Of a stretch of DNA of 33,144 nt, positions 15,150 to 23,243 are shown in pieces. Positions within the stretch are counted from its first letter, which is position 1; each line of letters begins with the position of its first letter. Both the position numbers and the translations under genes were made by a program. The notes below the pieces were generated by a model. The model did not search any database and was not told the DNA's origin. It worked only from the letters and a program-made list of their open reading frames with translations. Source of the DNA: Bdellovibrionales bacterium RIFOXYD1_FULL_55_31 (GTDB lineage: Bacteria; Bdellovibrionota; UBA1018); contig MEQK01000037.1 of NCBI GenBank assembly GCA_001770175.1, positions 23,305 through 56,448 of the forward strand. Direction: 5' to 3'.

Positions 15150-16307
15150 TTGGAGCAGAAGGGTGCCCCCCCCGGCTTGGCGCCGGGTTACCGGGCTGCC
15201 GAGCGGGTGATTCAGCTTAAAAAGCTGTTGTCTGCCGTGAGCTGGGCCGGTATAGAACAGAGCATGCGTTCCGCCATCTCAAGCGAATGGACGTTTTCGG
15301 ATCATTGGGGTCAGCTCAGATCAAGGGTGAGTGGCTTCCGGATGCGTTATACCGTGGAACCCGGGATTTACGCACTCAATTCTCCCGGTGAGGACTCGCC
15401 GGTGATCGCTACCGCCAATTACAAGCTGAGCTTTGACAAAGTTCGAAGGGCCCTCACCGGTAAGAGTGCCTGGATTTTGGTTCTAAATACCCATGGGATC
15501 AACGTTTGGTGCGCCGCGGGAAAAGGCAGGTTCGGCACCTTTGAACTGATGAAGCGGATTCGTGAAGCCGAGTTGGAGAAGCTTGTTCGGCATCGCAAGG
15601 TGATCGTTCCGCAACTCGGGGCGCCGGGCGTGGTCGCGCATCGTGTTCAGAAGGAGACGGGCTTTCGAGTGTTTTATGGCCCCGTACGCGCGGCCGATCT
15701 TCCGCTCTATATTGATAACGGGATGACTGCCAGCCGTGAGATGCGGCTCATCCAATTTCCGATGTTCGAGCGTCTGGTCTTGATTCCGATGGAATGGGTT
15801 CCGGGGTTCAGAAAGACTATTCTTCCCGCAACCGCTCTTTCGGCGCTCAGTGGATTGCTTTTTGGCTGGTCGGTTGCGAGGGATGTCTTTTTTCTTTTTC
15901 AGCTCATGCTGATCGCGGGAGCCGTGGGCGTGCCCGCTCTTTTGCCGTGGATTCCGGGGCGTGCCTTCGCGTTTAAGGGTTGGATTCTCGGAATGTTCGC
16001 GTGCTTGGTCTATCCCGGACTTGTGCCTCCGGGGCTCTTCGAAAACACCTGGATTGCTGCTGCGGCGTTCGTGTTTTTCCCGCTCCTCAGCTCGTTCGTG
16101 GCTCTCGAATTCACCGGCGCCACGCCGATTACCGGAATGTCGGCCGTGAAAAGGGAAATGAGATTCGCCGTGCCGATCTATCGGGCCGCGTTGTATATCA
16201 GTGTGACCCTTTTCATGATCGCGGCGGCTGCTGAACTTCCGGCCAGGATGGTGGCGAAGGCGGGGGCGGCAGTGCATGGCGGTGAGGCGAGGCAGGTGAC
16301 CAGATGA
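15150..16307 (+). CDS. hgcA: Mercury-methylation corrinoid protein HgcA
   Basis: HgcA uses a corrinoid cofactor to transfer a methyl group to Hg(II). The diagnostic cap-helix motif is present as THGINVWCAAGKGRFGT, with the cobalt-ligating Cys at residue 121 from the TTG start (83 from the ATG at 15264). The corrinoid domain follows with ELEKLVRHRKVIVPQLGAPG, VAHRVQKETGF and YGPVRAADLP. The C-terminal ~150 residues form five TM helices. Similarity to known HgcA begins at SSEWTFSDH, so the 38 residues before ATG 15264 may not be translated; that shorter form (347 aa) is close to the usual ~340. No start has a good ribosome site; the longest form is given. hgcB overlaps the stop by 4 bases. Confidence 0.95.
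   Translation: MEQKGAPPGLAPGYRAAERVIQLKKLLSAVSWAGIEQSMRSAISSEWTFSDHWGQLRSRVSGFRMRYTVEPGIYALNSPGEDSPVIATANYKLSFDKVRRALTGKSAWILVLNTHGINVWCAAGKGRFGTFELMKRIREAELEKLVRHRKVIVPQLGAPGVVAHRVQKETGFRVFYGPVRAADLPLYIDNGMTASREMRLIQFPMFERLVLIPMEWVPGFRKTILPATALSALSGLLFGWSVARDVFFLFQLMLIAGAVGVPALLPWIPGRAFAFKGWILGMFACLVYPGLVPPGLFENTWIAAAAFVFFPLLSSFVALEFTGATPITGMSAVKREMRFAVPIYRAALYISVTLFMIAAAAELPARMVAKAGAAVHGGEARQVTR
15171..15227 (+). other. Two hairpins in the possible hgcA leader
   Basis: CCCGGC (15171-15176) pairs with GCCGGG (15182-15187) around a 5-base loop. CAGCTT (15213-15218) pairs with AAGCTG (15222-15227) around AAA. They would lie in the 5' untranslated leader if translation starts at 15264, or in the coding sequence if it starts at 15150. 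Confidence 0.45.
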
Positions 16308-16567
16308 ACTATCTCCGAGGAGGTGCCACTCTTCATTTCGATTCAGAGAAGTGCAGCGGCTGCGGCCGTTGTGTCGAGGTCTGCCCCCATCAGGTGTTCG
16401 AGGTAAAACCCAAATCCAAGGCGTTCATTATCGATCGCGATTCATGCATCGAATGCGGTGCTTGCGCCAAAAATTGCCAGCCGGGAGCCATTCAGGTTCA
16501 TTCGGGCGTGGGCTGCGCGGCGGCGCTATTTTATTCCATGCGAACCGGCAAACAGCCTTGTTGCTGA
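16304..16567 (+). CDS. hgcB: Mercury-methylation ferredoxin HgcB
   Basis: An 87-residue ferredoxin that supplies electrons to the HgcA corrinoid and may shuttle Hg. Two [4Fe-4S] sites are seen: CSGCGRCVEVCP (C17, C20, C23, C27) and CIECGACAKNC (C48, C51, C54, C58). The second carries the HgcB signature C(M/I)ECGAC. All three extra cysteines of the family are conserved: C71 in GVGCAAA and the vicinal pair C86-C87 at the extreme C-terminus (KQPCC). The ATG overlaps the hgcA stop (ATGA), so the pair is co-translated. The last 42 bases overlap the 3' end of the convergent methyltransferase gene. Together with hgcA this predicts capacity to methylate mercury. Confidence 0.95.
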   Translation: MNYLRGGATLHFDSEKCSGCGRCVEVCPHQVFEVKPKSKAFIIDRDSCIECGACAKNCQPGAIQVHSGVGCAAALFYSMRTGKQPCC

Positions 16568-17323
16568 TCGTTTATTGAGCCGCTTCGCGAACCCGAGATA
16601 GCCTACTGAAGTGAGACCGGTCTCCTTGAACTCGAAATGATCGGGCACTTCGTGATGACGAAGGAGCTTGAGAAAAGCTCGATTGAATTTGGGTCGGATG
16701 CCGGTCAGTTCCGCGACCGAGAGGTGGCTTTTCCGGCACATTGCCGCCAGCTCGCGCGGGCGAACGAAGAAAGAGAGCACATGAAGACGTTCTGGCGTGT
16801 TCTTTACGAACCATTCCAGCCCTTTGATCGCAAAGAGCCAGGCGAGCGGCGTTCGATTAAAGGTGTGGAAGAAGAATAGACCCCCTGGGCGAAGGACGCG
16901 GCTGGCTTCCGCGATGATGCGCTCCGGGGTGTCAACGTGCTCCAGCAGGTCCATCGCGCAGGTGACGTCGAAGGTTGCATCCGGCCAGGGCAGCTCAAAC
17001 CCCGATCCCGTGACAAAGTCGACGGACCGCGTGTCGTCCGCTTGAGCACCAGCCGCGAGAGCCGAAGGGGAGGGATCGAGCCCTGTTACGCGATGCTTGA
17101 GCCGTGCGAGGTGGATCGCGAGATAGCCTCCGCCGCAGCCGATGTCGAGAATGCGATGGCTTCCGGTTCCAAGATTGTTCCTGATCTTTTGGGCGACCCA
17201 GGGATTTTTGAATTTGGCTTCGGCCCGGAGAAGAGCGATCGGGTGAGCCGCGCCCTCGTGCCAGTCAAGACCGGGTTCCTCGTAAAACGAGTTGTTTACC
17301 GTTCTACTTTGAGATTTGGCCAT
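16526..17323 (-). CDS. UbiG-like SAM-dependent methyltransferase
   Basis: A 265-residue class I methyltransferase. Motif I is ILDIGCGGGYLAIHLA, followed by HRVTGLDPSPSALA for the SAM ribose, and DVTCAMDLLEHVDTP and LRPGGLFFFHTFNRTPLAWL after it. The section LFAIKGLEWFVKNTPERLHVL is typical of UbiG (O-methylation in quinone synthesis). As it follows a type III polyketide synthase, it more likely methylates the polyketide product, though a quinone role is possible. The ATG at 17323 is used since MAKSQ... fits the family start; it overlaps the upstream gene by 28 bases. It is the last gene of the folB-to-methyltransferase operon and convergent with hgcB. Confidence 0.75.
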   Translation of the reverse strand: MAKSQSRTVNNSFYEEPGLDWHEGAAHPIALLRAEAKFKNPWVAQKIRNNLGTGSHRILDIGCGGGYLAIHLARLKHRVTGLDPSPSALAAGAQADDTRSVDFVTGSGFELPWPDATFDVTCAMDLLEHVDTPERIIAEASRVLRPGGLFFFHTFNRTPLAWLFAIKGLEWFVKNTPERLHVLSFFVRPRELAAMCRKSHLSVAELTGIRPKFNRAFLKLLRHHEVPDHFEFKETGLTSVGYLGFAKRLNKRSATRLFAGSHGIK

Positions 17324-17745
17324 AGGAAATTCCAGTAGGTGACCTGATAAACGAGGAATGTGCCGATCAGGGCTGTTTCGAGGAATAGGATGGGACGTTC
17401 CCGGGTCCACCATAACCAGCCAGCGCCGAGAAGAAGTATCGGATGAAAAAGGAAGAGCACGGCATGTGCCCAGTGTTCAAAACCTCCACAGAGCTTGGCA
17501 TGAATCCACTCGTCCTTGGTCACGCAGAAACTGGAAATGGTCGTTAGTAGCGCAAACGTCGGAATCTCTTTGGCAGTCGGTTCCACGTAGATTGAAAAAC
17601 CGAGCACCGCGAGGACGCTGAGCGTATCGATCGGGTGCCCGATTCGCTCCCACCGGGGCAGTCCGCGCCGCCAGTGAAAATAGAATTCGTCGAACAACAT
17701 CACTGCGGCTTGCAAAACAAAAAACGCGACGATCCAGGGTTTCAT
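17296..17745 (-). CDS. His-rich four-TM membrane protein of unknown function
   Basis: A 149-residue inner-membrane protein with four predicted TM segments (about 4-18, 41-55, 64-76 and 95-135). Conserved-looking polar groups lie at the membrane edges: DEFYFH (19-24), GHPID (36-40), KDEWIH (77-82) and EHWAHAVLFLFHP (90-102), giving six His and several Asp/Glu. This resembles the clustered His/acid pattern of membrane di-metal oxidases or hydroxylases, but no known HxxxH/HxxHH set is complete and no family is recognised. It is not an isoprenylcysteine methyltransferase, the membrane enzyme that often accompanies type III PKS genes. The ATG at 17745 has AAGG just upstream; a GTG at 17751 is also possible. 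It lies between the PKS and methyltransferase genes. Confidence 0.65.
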   Translation of the reverse strand: MKPWIVAFFVLQAAVMLFDEFYFHWRRGLPRWERIGHPIDTLSVLAVLGFSIYVEPTAKEIPTFALLTTISSFCVTKDEWIHAKLCGGFEHWAHAVLFLFHPILLLGAGWLWWTRERPILFLETALIGTFLVYQVTYWNFLWPNLKVER

Positions 17746-17752
17746 GTGCACC

Positions 17753-18886
17753 TTATCGCTTCCTGAGAAGAACGCCCGAAATCGTCAGCCCAGGCCCGAA
17801 GGCAACACTCGGAATCAGGGTTCCGCCCGGAATGTGCTTGTCACGAAGAATTCGGCTCCAGATGTGGGGGAGGGTGGCTGAAGACATGTTGCCACGCTCT
17901 CGGAGGATTTCACGGCTTTTTGCGAGTTGCGAAGACTGAATTTCGAGGCCTTGCTGGACGAGGTCGATGATTTTGGGGCCGCCAGGGTGAACGGCGAAAA
18001 TCGCCTCGCGCCTGTCACGCGAATAGTCTCGATCAGCTTTTCGAAAAAGCTCGTTCATGTAGCCCGTGATCAAGGAACAGATTCGCGATGGAACACTCGA
18101 GGAAAGCGACATCTGGAATCCCCAACTTCCGGTTATCCAGCGCATGTCTCCGCTCGAATCGGGCGCCATCACCTCGTGCATCGATAGTATCTCGAATCCC
18201 GGTTCTTCAACGCCGTTTTGCACCGAATAGCGGATCGCGCCATCAGCGAAGAGGCTCTGAACGACGAGTTGCTCGGGAGTATGGAGAAGGGGATCGAGAT
18301 GCAACGTGCAGAATTCCGTATGGACGATGTCGGCCCGTGAATCAGGTTCGAGCGACCTAAGCCCGCAGGCCACGCGGATCGCCGGAATCGCGGCCGAGCA
18401 CCCCATATGATAAAGATGGGTGACTTGCGTGCGTGCGCCCCACCCTTTGTTATCCACTAGTTTTTGAGCGGCGCTTGGGGAAACGTACCCCGTACAGGTG
18501 ACGTGCAGAAGGTTGCGGGGCGGCTCTGATATTTCACCATAGGCTGCGGCAAAGACGCGCTCTGCGCCCTCCTGGAAAAGCTGCATTCTGACATCGAGCG
18601 GGGCTCCATGCGGAGTTTGGATAACATTGTAGAGGCGCATTTTTTCCCAATCGCGATGGGTGACTTCATCGAATTCGTGACCTCGACTCGCAATCCGGTT
18701 TGAATCGCATCCAAAACGTGCGATGAAGCGGCGCATTTTTGATTCGAATTCGGAAGGGGAAGGAGCGTTGTTTTCGGCGCGAGCGTGGGCTGCGGCAAGC
18801 CAATCCAGAATTAGGTCTTGCGGGCTTAGGTAACGCGGCTGGATTTCGTCAAAATGGCTGAGGATATGACGCTGATTTCCCTGCAT
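17753..18886 (-). CDS. Type III polyketide synthase (chalcone/stilbene synthase family)
   Basis: A 377-residue homodimeric condensing enzyme that extends an acyl-CoA with malonyl-CoA to an alkylresorcinol, alkylpyrone or related product. The catalytic triad is visible: C163 in HLYHMGCSAAIPA, H300 in AVHPGGPKI and N333 in RGNMSSATLP. Length and the C-terminal FGPGLTISGVLL match the family. Starter-unit choice cannot be read from sequence, but lone bacterial enzymes of this type usually use long acyl chains to make membrane phenolic lipids (family knowledge). The ATG shares a base with the upstream stop (TGATG), so it is translationally coupled. Downstream membrane and methyltransferase genes probably modify the product. 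Confidence 0.92.
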   Translation of the reverse strand: MQGNQRHILSHFDEIQPRYLSPQDLILDWLAAAHARAENNAPSPSEFESKMRRFIARFGCDSNRIASRGHEFDEVTHRDWEKMRLYNVIQTPHGAPLDVRMQLFQEGAERVFAAAYGEISEPPRNLLHVTCTGYVSPSAAQKLVDNKGWGARTQVTHLYHMGCSAAIPAIRVACGLRSLEPDSRADIVHTEFCTLHLDPLLHTPEQLVVQSLFADGAIRYSVQNGVEEPGFEILSMHEVMAPDSSGDMRWITGSWGFQMSLSSSVPSRICSLITGYMNELFRKADRDYSRDRREAIFAVHPGGPKIIDLVQQGLEIQSSQLAKSREILRERGNMSSATLPHIWSRILRDKHIPGGTLIPSVAFGPGLTISGVLLRKR

Positions 18887-20601
18887 CAGGGGAGAGTCAG
18901 ATGCAGAATGCGGGCCTTCAAACAGCTCATGCCGCTCGAGGCCATAGCTTCCGAAATTCCTTTCAGGATCGCCTCGCGATGCTCGGGATTTCCGCTGGCG
19001 AGAAGGCGTTTGAGGATTCCAAGAGCTCGGACGTCATTTCTATCCGCGAGCGCGAATGCCGAGTAGAACCTCACATCTTCTGATGAATGGTTGAGCATAT
19101 CCTCCCAGAGTCGAAATGTTTCGGGAGTAGCGGGGAGGTCCCGCAGAGCGAGCGCTGCGTTTTTATAATACGGTGCACTGCCACTACTCAGGAGTTTTTT
19201 GAGAAGCGGAATTGTTTCTGGCCCTTTCCGCTTTGCCAATCCGCTGCCGAGATGCCGACCGATATCATCACGAAACCGTGTAAAAGGTTCAGAATATCGA
19301 TGTTCGAAAATCCAGTCCATGACTTCGAGAGCGCCCCGATGACGATGGTACGAGATTCCCTCTACGGCTTCCTTGGCGACCTCGGGTGCTCCGTCTGAAA
19401 GGGCCTTCTGCAATAATTTAAGGGTCGCGAGATCTCCGTTCCGAAGCTTTAAGGTTCTGACCGCGTTCAGGCGGAGCTGTGTGTCGGTAGCGCTCAGGGC
19501 TTCCTCGATCTTTGTCAGAAAAGGTTTGGGAGCCGGACCGTGATCACGTGGCAGTGGGACGCGGTAGCGTTCGAACTCGCGCGACACCGGAAGCGTACGC
19601 CACTCGTCCAGGATGGGTTTGAGCATGTCATCTTCTAAGTGACGATATATGGCGAAAGTATCGTTACGATAATAGAATGCCCGGGCCGTATCGTGTCCGT
19701 AGGCCCACGGTTTCGAGTATTGGGCTCCGAAGGAACTCGAATCCAACATGCCGAAGCGATCCGCGAGCCGCGGGTCCTTGATCTGAACGCCGCCGAAATC
19801 GACGGCGGCCCCCATCTCCGAAGCCTGCTTTGCTCCTTCGGAATCGATATAGATTTTATCCGGAACCTTAAGTCCGTTCGGCCGTCCTACATTGGCCTGT
19901 CTGCCGTACAGGGCAGCCGGGACCTTTGACCCGTGGTCTTTTAGAAGCTCGAAAGGCAGTGAAATGATGAAGTAGGATTCGACTGTTTGAAATCTTTTTC
20001 CTCCGGCCGCGTGATGCAGATCGAACAGTTTTTGTGCAGCGTTCTGGCGGGTGACTTCCGCGATCGCCTCGCCCAGGGACATCAAACCATCGGTATGGTT
20101 TCTGATATGGATTTTATTGATCTCGTCCCAATTACCCGAGGCTGCCTTGAAATCAGTGATCTGCTTCAGAAGCGAAGGGGAACCTTTTCGGTGCCCGGCC
20201 CCTTTGAGATCGATGAGTCCTCCGGATTTGAACCCGGTGTCTTGCACCGCGGCCCGATCATACGTAACCGGGCGCATACCGAGCTTCGTTTTGCCCTTCT
20301 CGATCGGAATCGGGGTCTGCCGAATATCGTTCAACTCGAGCTGGGCTTCACTGATGTAACCAAAGCGATCGAGAATCCAGGCCGAAATCTGCGTATCTGT
20401 GAGTGGCCGTAAATCCGGGAAGTCTCGTCGAAGCGCGGCAAAATCAGCCCAAGCTACTTTGGCTCCTTTTACGCGCACCATTTTGTCGCCGATGGTTCCG
20501 GAGGGAAGATCCGCGTACCGTTCCGGGCGGTAGTATTCGTCGGCATATCCCAGGGAGAAGCCCGATGAGAAAGCGAATAGGATCAAAAGAAATGGCTTCA
20601 C
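18886..20601 (-). CDS. Secreted HEAT-repeat protein with a SelO-like N-terminal region
   Basis: A 571-residue protein with a Sec signal (MKPFLLILFAFSSGFSLGYA, cleavage near 20), so it acts in the periplasm or outside. The C-terminal third (~362-560) is a set of helical HEAT repeats, with units such as RLNAVRTLKLRNGDLATLKLL and KNAALALRDLPATPETFRLW. The N-terminal part has LIDLKGAG (129-136), a DG...EAIAEVT segment, AAVDFG (265-270) and YGHDTARAFYY, which recall in order the LKGAG, DGRA, DYG and WN blocks of SelO-type pseudokinase AMPylators. The match is weak and catalytic residues are not certain. The start is a GTG. It lies in the same operon as folC and the PKS. Confidence 0.6.
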   Translation of the reverse strand: MKPFLLILFAFSSGFSLGYADEYYRPERYADLPSGTIGDKMVRVKGAKVAWADFAALRRDFPDLRPLTDTQISAWILDRFGYISEAQLELNDIRQTPIPIEKGKTKLGMRPVTYDRAAVQDTGFKSGGLIDLKGAGHRKGSPSLLKQITDFKAASGNWDEINKIHIRNHTDGLMSLGEAIAEVTRQNAAQKLFDLHHAAGGKRFQTVESYFIISLPFELLKDHGSKVPAALYGRQANVGRPNGLKVPDKIYIDSEGAKQASEMGAAVDFGGVQIKDPRLADRFGMLDSSSFGAQYSKPWAYGHDTARAFYYRNDTFAIYRHLEDDMLKPILDEWRTLPVSREFERYRVPLPRDHGPAPKPFLTKIEEALSATDTQLRLNAVRTLKLRNGDLATLKLLQKALSDGAPEVAKEAVEGISYHRHRGALEVMDWIFEHRYSEPFTRFRDDIGRHLGSGLAKRKGPETIPLLKKLLSSGSAPYYKNAALALRDLPATPETFRLWEDMLNHSSEDVRFYSAFALADRNDVRALGILKRLLASGNPEHREAILKGISEAMASSGMSCLKARILHLTLP

Positions 20602-20619
20602 AGTTCTTTATCGGCAAAA

Positions 20620-21909
20620 TCAAGTGCTGGATTTAGCCGAATCCGAATAATTTGATGTTGCCGCCAAGACCTTGCCGACGAGGTAAAGGGAACCCGAAAT
20701 CACGACCCGATCTCCCGGGGTGGCCTGCTGTGAGACTCGTCTGAGGAGCGCGTGAACGTCGGGGTCTTTGTCGCTGGATAGGTTGAGCCATTTACCGGAA
20801 TAAGTTGCCAGTTTCCGGGTTTTGTAGGGTGTTTCGGTGAGGTAGAGTTTTACTCGAGGAAGTTCAAAAATTCTTTCGAACATCGAATCGGAGTCCTTGT
20901 CGTGGGCGATTCCGACGACGAGGTGCAGCTGATTCCAGCTGAGTTGGCTCAGGATCTCGATCAGACTTGTGATGCCCTGTGGGTTATGGTCACCCGAAAG
21001 GTGAACGGGGCAGGGGCAGCCTGGAAGCGAAATTTCCTGAAACCGGCCAGGCCACCGTACTGAAGCGAGACTCGGGAGATGGGACGAGGGATCGAAGCCA
21101 AGTTCGGCAAATATGCTGAGCGCGGTCGCAGTATTTTCGGCACCGCGCAGACCCGGAAGCGACAGTCTGGCGCGCCCCCAAGGCGTCACGATCTCATCGA
21201 GTGAAAGAATGTTGACCGGCACCGCCGGCTTCCATTCGGAGTTCGTGTGCTTTTCGACCTGTGCTCGCAAAGCTTCGAGCGACGAATCGAGCGGGCTGTA
21301 GATCACGCGTCCGTGGGGTGGGATCACTCCAAACTTTTCCGCGGCGATTTCCGAAAGGCTGTTTCCCAAGAGGTTTTGATGATCCAAACCGAGACGGGTG
21401 ATCGCGCAGAACTGGTGTGGAACGGCGTTCGTCGCATCCAGTCTTCCCCCGAGTCCGACTTCCCAGATAGCGAAGTCGACGGGGGGCGAGAACCCGTCCG
21501 AATAGAAGATCCAGGCAGCGATCAAGGTGAGGGCTTCAAAATGCGTGAGTTCTTCGCTGTCGATCAGTTCGGAAACGGCATGATAGGCGCTGACGAAAGT
21601 ATCCTGGGAGATGTCTTGCTCCGCGACTCGGATACGTTCGGTCGTTGAAACAAGGTGCGGCGATGTGTACAGACCGGCTCTGATTCCCGCGGAATGAAGA
21701 AGTCGGCTTAAGGTCGCCGAGACGCTACCTTTGCCATTGGTGCCGGCTATGATGATGTTTTTGGCTGGGTCGATCCTTTCAAGGAGCCCGGCCCGTCTCA
21801 AGGCCCGTCGGGTTGAGTCAAGTGCGGGAGGACGGGTCGGCATCATGCAGCGTGCCTCGAGAAATCGGGTGATTTCGGCGAATTCGCTGTGCCGGTACAA
21901 GGTTGTCAT
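20620..21909 (-). CDS. folC: Dihydrofolate synthase / folylpolyglutamate synthase
   Basis: A 429-residue Mur-ligase-fold enzyme that adds glutamate to dihydropteroate and tetrahydrofolates using ATP. The P-loop is IIIAGTNGKGSVSATLSRLL (56-64 core), with the omega loop YTSPHLVSTTERIRV and the Mur-ligase segment AIWEVGLGGRLDATNAV. The glutamate-domain part GDHNPQGITSLIEILSQL is present. It overlaps the folKP stop by ATGA and is followed 18 bases later by the HEAT-repeat gene. Length is normal. It completes the folate steps encoded here (folB, folK, folP, folC). Confidence 0.93.
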   Translation of the reverse strand: MTTLYRHSEFAEITRFLEARCMMPTRPPALDSTRRALRRAGLLERIDPAKNIIIAGTNGKGSVSATLSRLLHSAGIRAGLYTSPHLVSTTERIRVAEQDISQDTFVSAYHAVSELIDSEELTHFEALTLIAAWIFYSDGFSPPVDFAIWEVGLGGRLDATNAVPHQFCAITRLGLDHQNLLGNSLSEIAAEKFGVIPPHGRVIYSPLDSSLEALRAQVEKHTNSEWKPAVPVNILSLDEIVTPWGRARLSLPGLRGAENTATALSIFAELGFDPSSHLPSLASVRWPGRFQEISLPGCPCPVHLSGDHNPQGITSLIEILSQLSWNQLHLVVGIAHDKDSDSMFERIFELPRVKLYLTETPYKTRKLATYSGKWLNLSSDKDPDVHALLRRVSQQATPGDRVVISGSLYLVGKVLAATSNYSDSAKSST

Positions 21910-23243
21910 AGGCGATTCCCGAGTCGGAGCGAACGTTCGTTTGGACGAGGCGAGTGTACGCGGACGTAGTCAATTCCGGAAAGCGCCAATCTCGACGAAA
22001 GTACAGCGGTTTCGAGGTCTCGATCGCTCGCCGGAACGAGGTCATCCGGGTCCAGGAAACGTTTTCGGGAGTGGCCGATCAGAATTCTTGTGCCCAGCTT
22101 CAGGAACTCCCGACCTCTCTCGAAAATCGCTTGATTCTGTCGCGCTGTTTTGCCGAAGCCAATGCCCGGATCGAGAATCAGGCGTTCGCGCGCGATACCG
22201 GCACGGGTCAGTGTGGAGATCCGTTCGGCTGCCCATTCCATCAGCTGGTCGACAGGATCAAATTGCGGGTTCAATACGGCTTCCCGATTCGGTGGAATGG
22301 TGAGCGAATGCATCACGACGAGATCGCAGGAAGTCTCCTTCGCAAGTTCAAGCATTTTGGGATTCGTGAACCCCTCCACATCATTAATCCAGTCGATCGG
22401 GCACTCGCGATTCACCCACTGGGTAACTTCGGGATGCCTGGAATCAAGGCTGAACGTGATTCCGTAGCGGTTCTTCAGGTCGTGAATCACCGAAAGAACG
22501 GGAAGGAGACGGTTGTATTCCTCTTCAGGGCTGAGGGGGCGCGCGCCCGGGCGCGTCGACTCGCCTCCCAAGTCGATGATCGTGGCGCCTTCACGAACCT
22601 GCGACTCAAGGCGCCTAACAAGTGAGTTCCCGGCTTCAGATGGGCCGCCTTCAGAAAAAGAATCGGGCGTGACATTCAAAATCGCAACGATTTCCGGCCA
22701 TGCGAAGGGCGCTCGTCGAGTGCGAAATGGTACCTGATCGGGATGTGAGTAGCGCCATTCGAGAGGCTCACGGGTGCAATTGTGCCGTTCGAGACAATCG
22801 TGAAGAGGGAGAAGGGCGAATGGACGTTTCGTGAGTTCGGAATGCGGAATGGTGATTTCAGCTCTCGAAACCGGAGGGGCGCCCCAATCGAGGATGTCGA
22901 TGTCGATGACCCGCGGTGACCAGCGGGGACCGTCCATGCGTCCGAGAGTCCGCTCGAGTACCTTCATTTCCTCCAGAAGCGCCCCAGCATCGTCGGTAGT
23001 AAGTCCGGAGCGATCACGAACGCGAAGCCGTAAGGCCGCATTCAGGAAAGGACGATTCCATTCCGGGGGAGCCCCATTCGGAAGAAGCGCGTCTGAAGCA
23101 TAAATCGGCGACACTGCTAGCAGTTCGAAACGGGAATGACACTGGAGGAGTCGCTTGGCGCGGCGAAGCATGTGAAGTGCATCGTCGGGCGTTTTCCCTG
23201 AATTTGAGCCAAGGCCCAGGATGAGTTCATTCGGATTCAACAT
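21906..23243 (-). CDS. folKP: Bifunctional HPPK-DHPS (FolK-FolP fusion)
   Basis: A 445-residue two-domain enzyme of folate synthesis. Residues 1-~165 are 6-hydroxymethyl-7,8-dihydropterin pyrophosphokinase (ILGLGSNSG, RPFLNAALRLR, RTLGRMDGPRWSPRVIDIDI). Residues ~182-445 are dihydropteroate synthase (VAILNVTPDSFSEGG, IIDLGGESTRPGA, RLILDPGIGFGKT, LIGHSRKRFL), the sulfonamide target. The two are separate proteins in most bacteria. No stop, frameshift or linker defect is seen, so the fusion looks genuine. The start ATG overlaps the end of folB by 17 bases and has GAGG about ten bases upstream; the end overlaps folC by ATGA. Confidence 0.93.
   Translation of the reverse strand: MLNPNELILGLGSNSGKTPDDALHMLRRAKRLLQCHSRFELLAVSPIYASDALLPNGAPPEWNRPFLNAALRLRVRDRSGLTTDDAGALLEEMKVLERTLGRMDGPRWSPRVIDIDILDWGAPPVSRAEITIPHSELTKRPFALLPLHDCLERHNCTREPLEWRYSHPDQVPFRTRRAPFAWPEIVAILNVTPDSFSEGGPSEAGNSLVRRLESQVREGATIIDLGGESTRPGARPLSPEEEYNRLLPVLSVIHDLKNRYGITFSLDSRHPEVTQWVNRECPIDWINDVEGFTNPKMLELAKETSCDLVVMHSLTIPPNREAVLNPQFDPVDQLMEWAAERISTLTRAGIARERLILDPGIGFGKTARQNQAIFERGREFLKLGTRILIGHSRKRFLDPDDLVPASDRDLETAVLSSRLALSGIDYVRVHSPRPNERSLRLGNRL

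Noticed and set aside
15143-15263. Cobalamin riboswitch before hgcA
   Set aside because: The leader has hairpins but no B12-box-like conserved segment, and it is too short for the known class.
15483-16277. A 264-residue minus-strand frame opposite hgcA
   Set aside because: It has a low-complexity charged composition with no family resemblance, while the plus strand encodes HgcA motifs.
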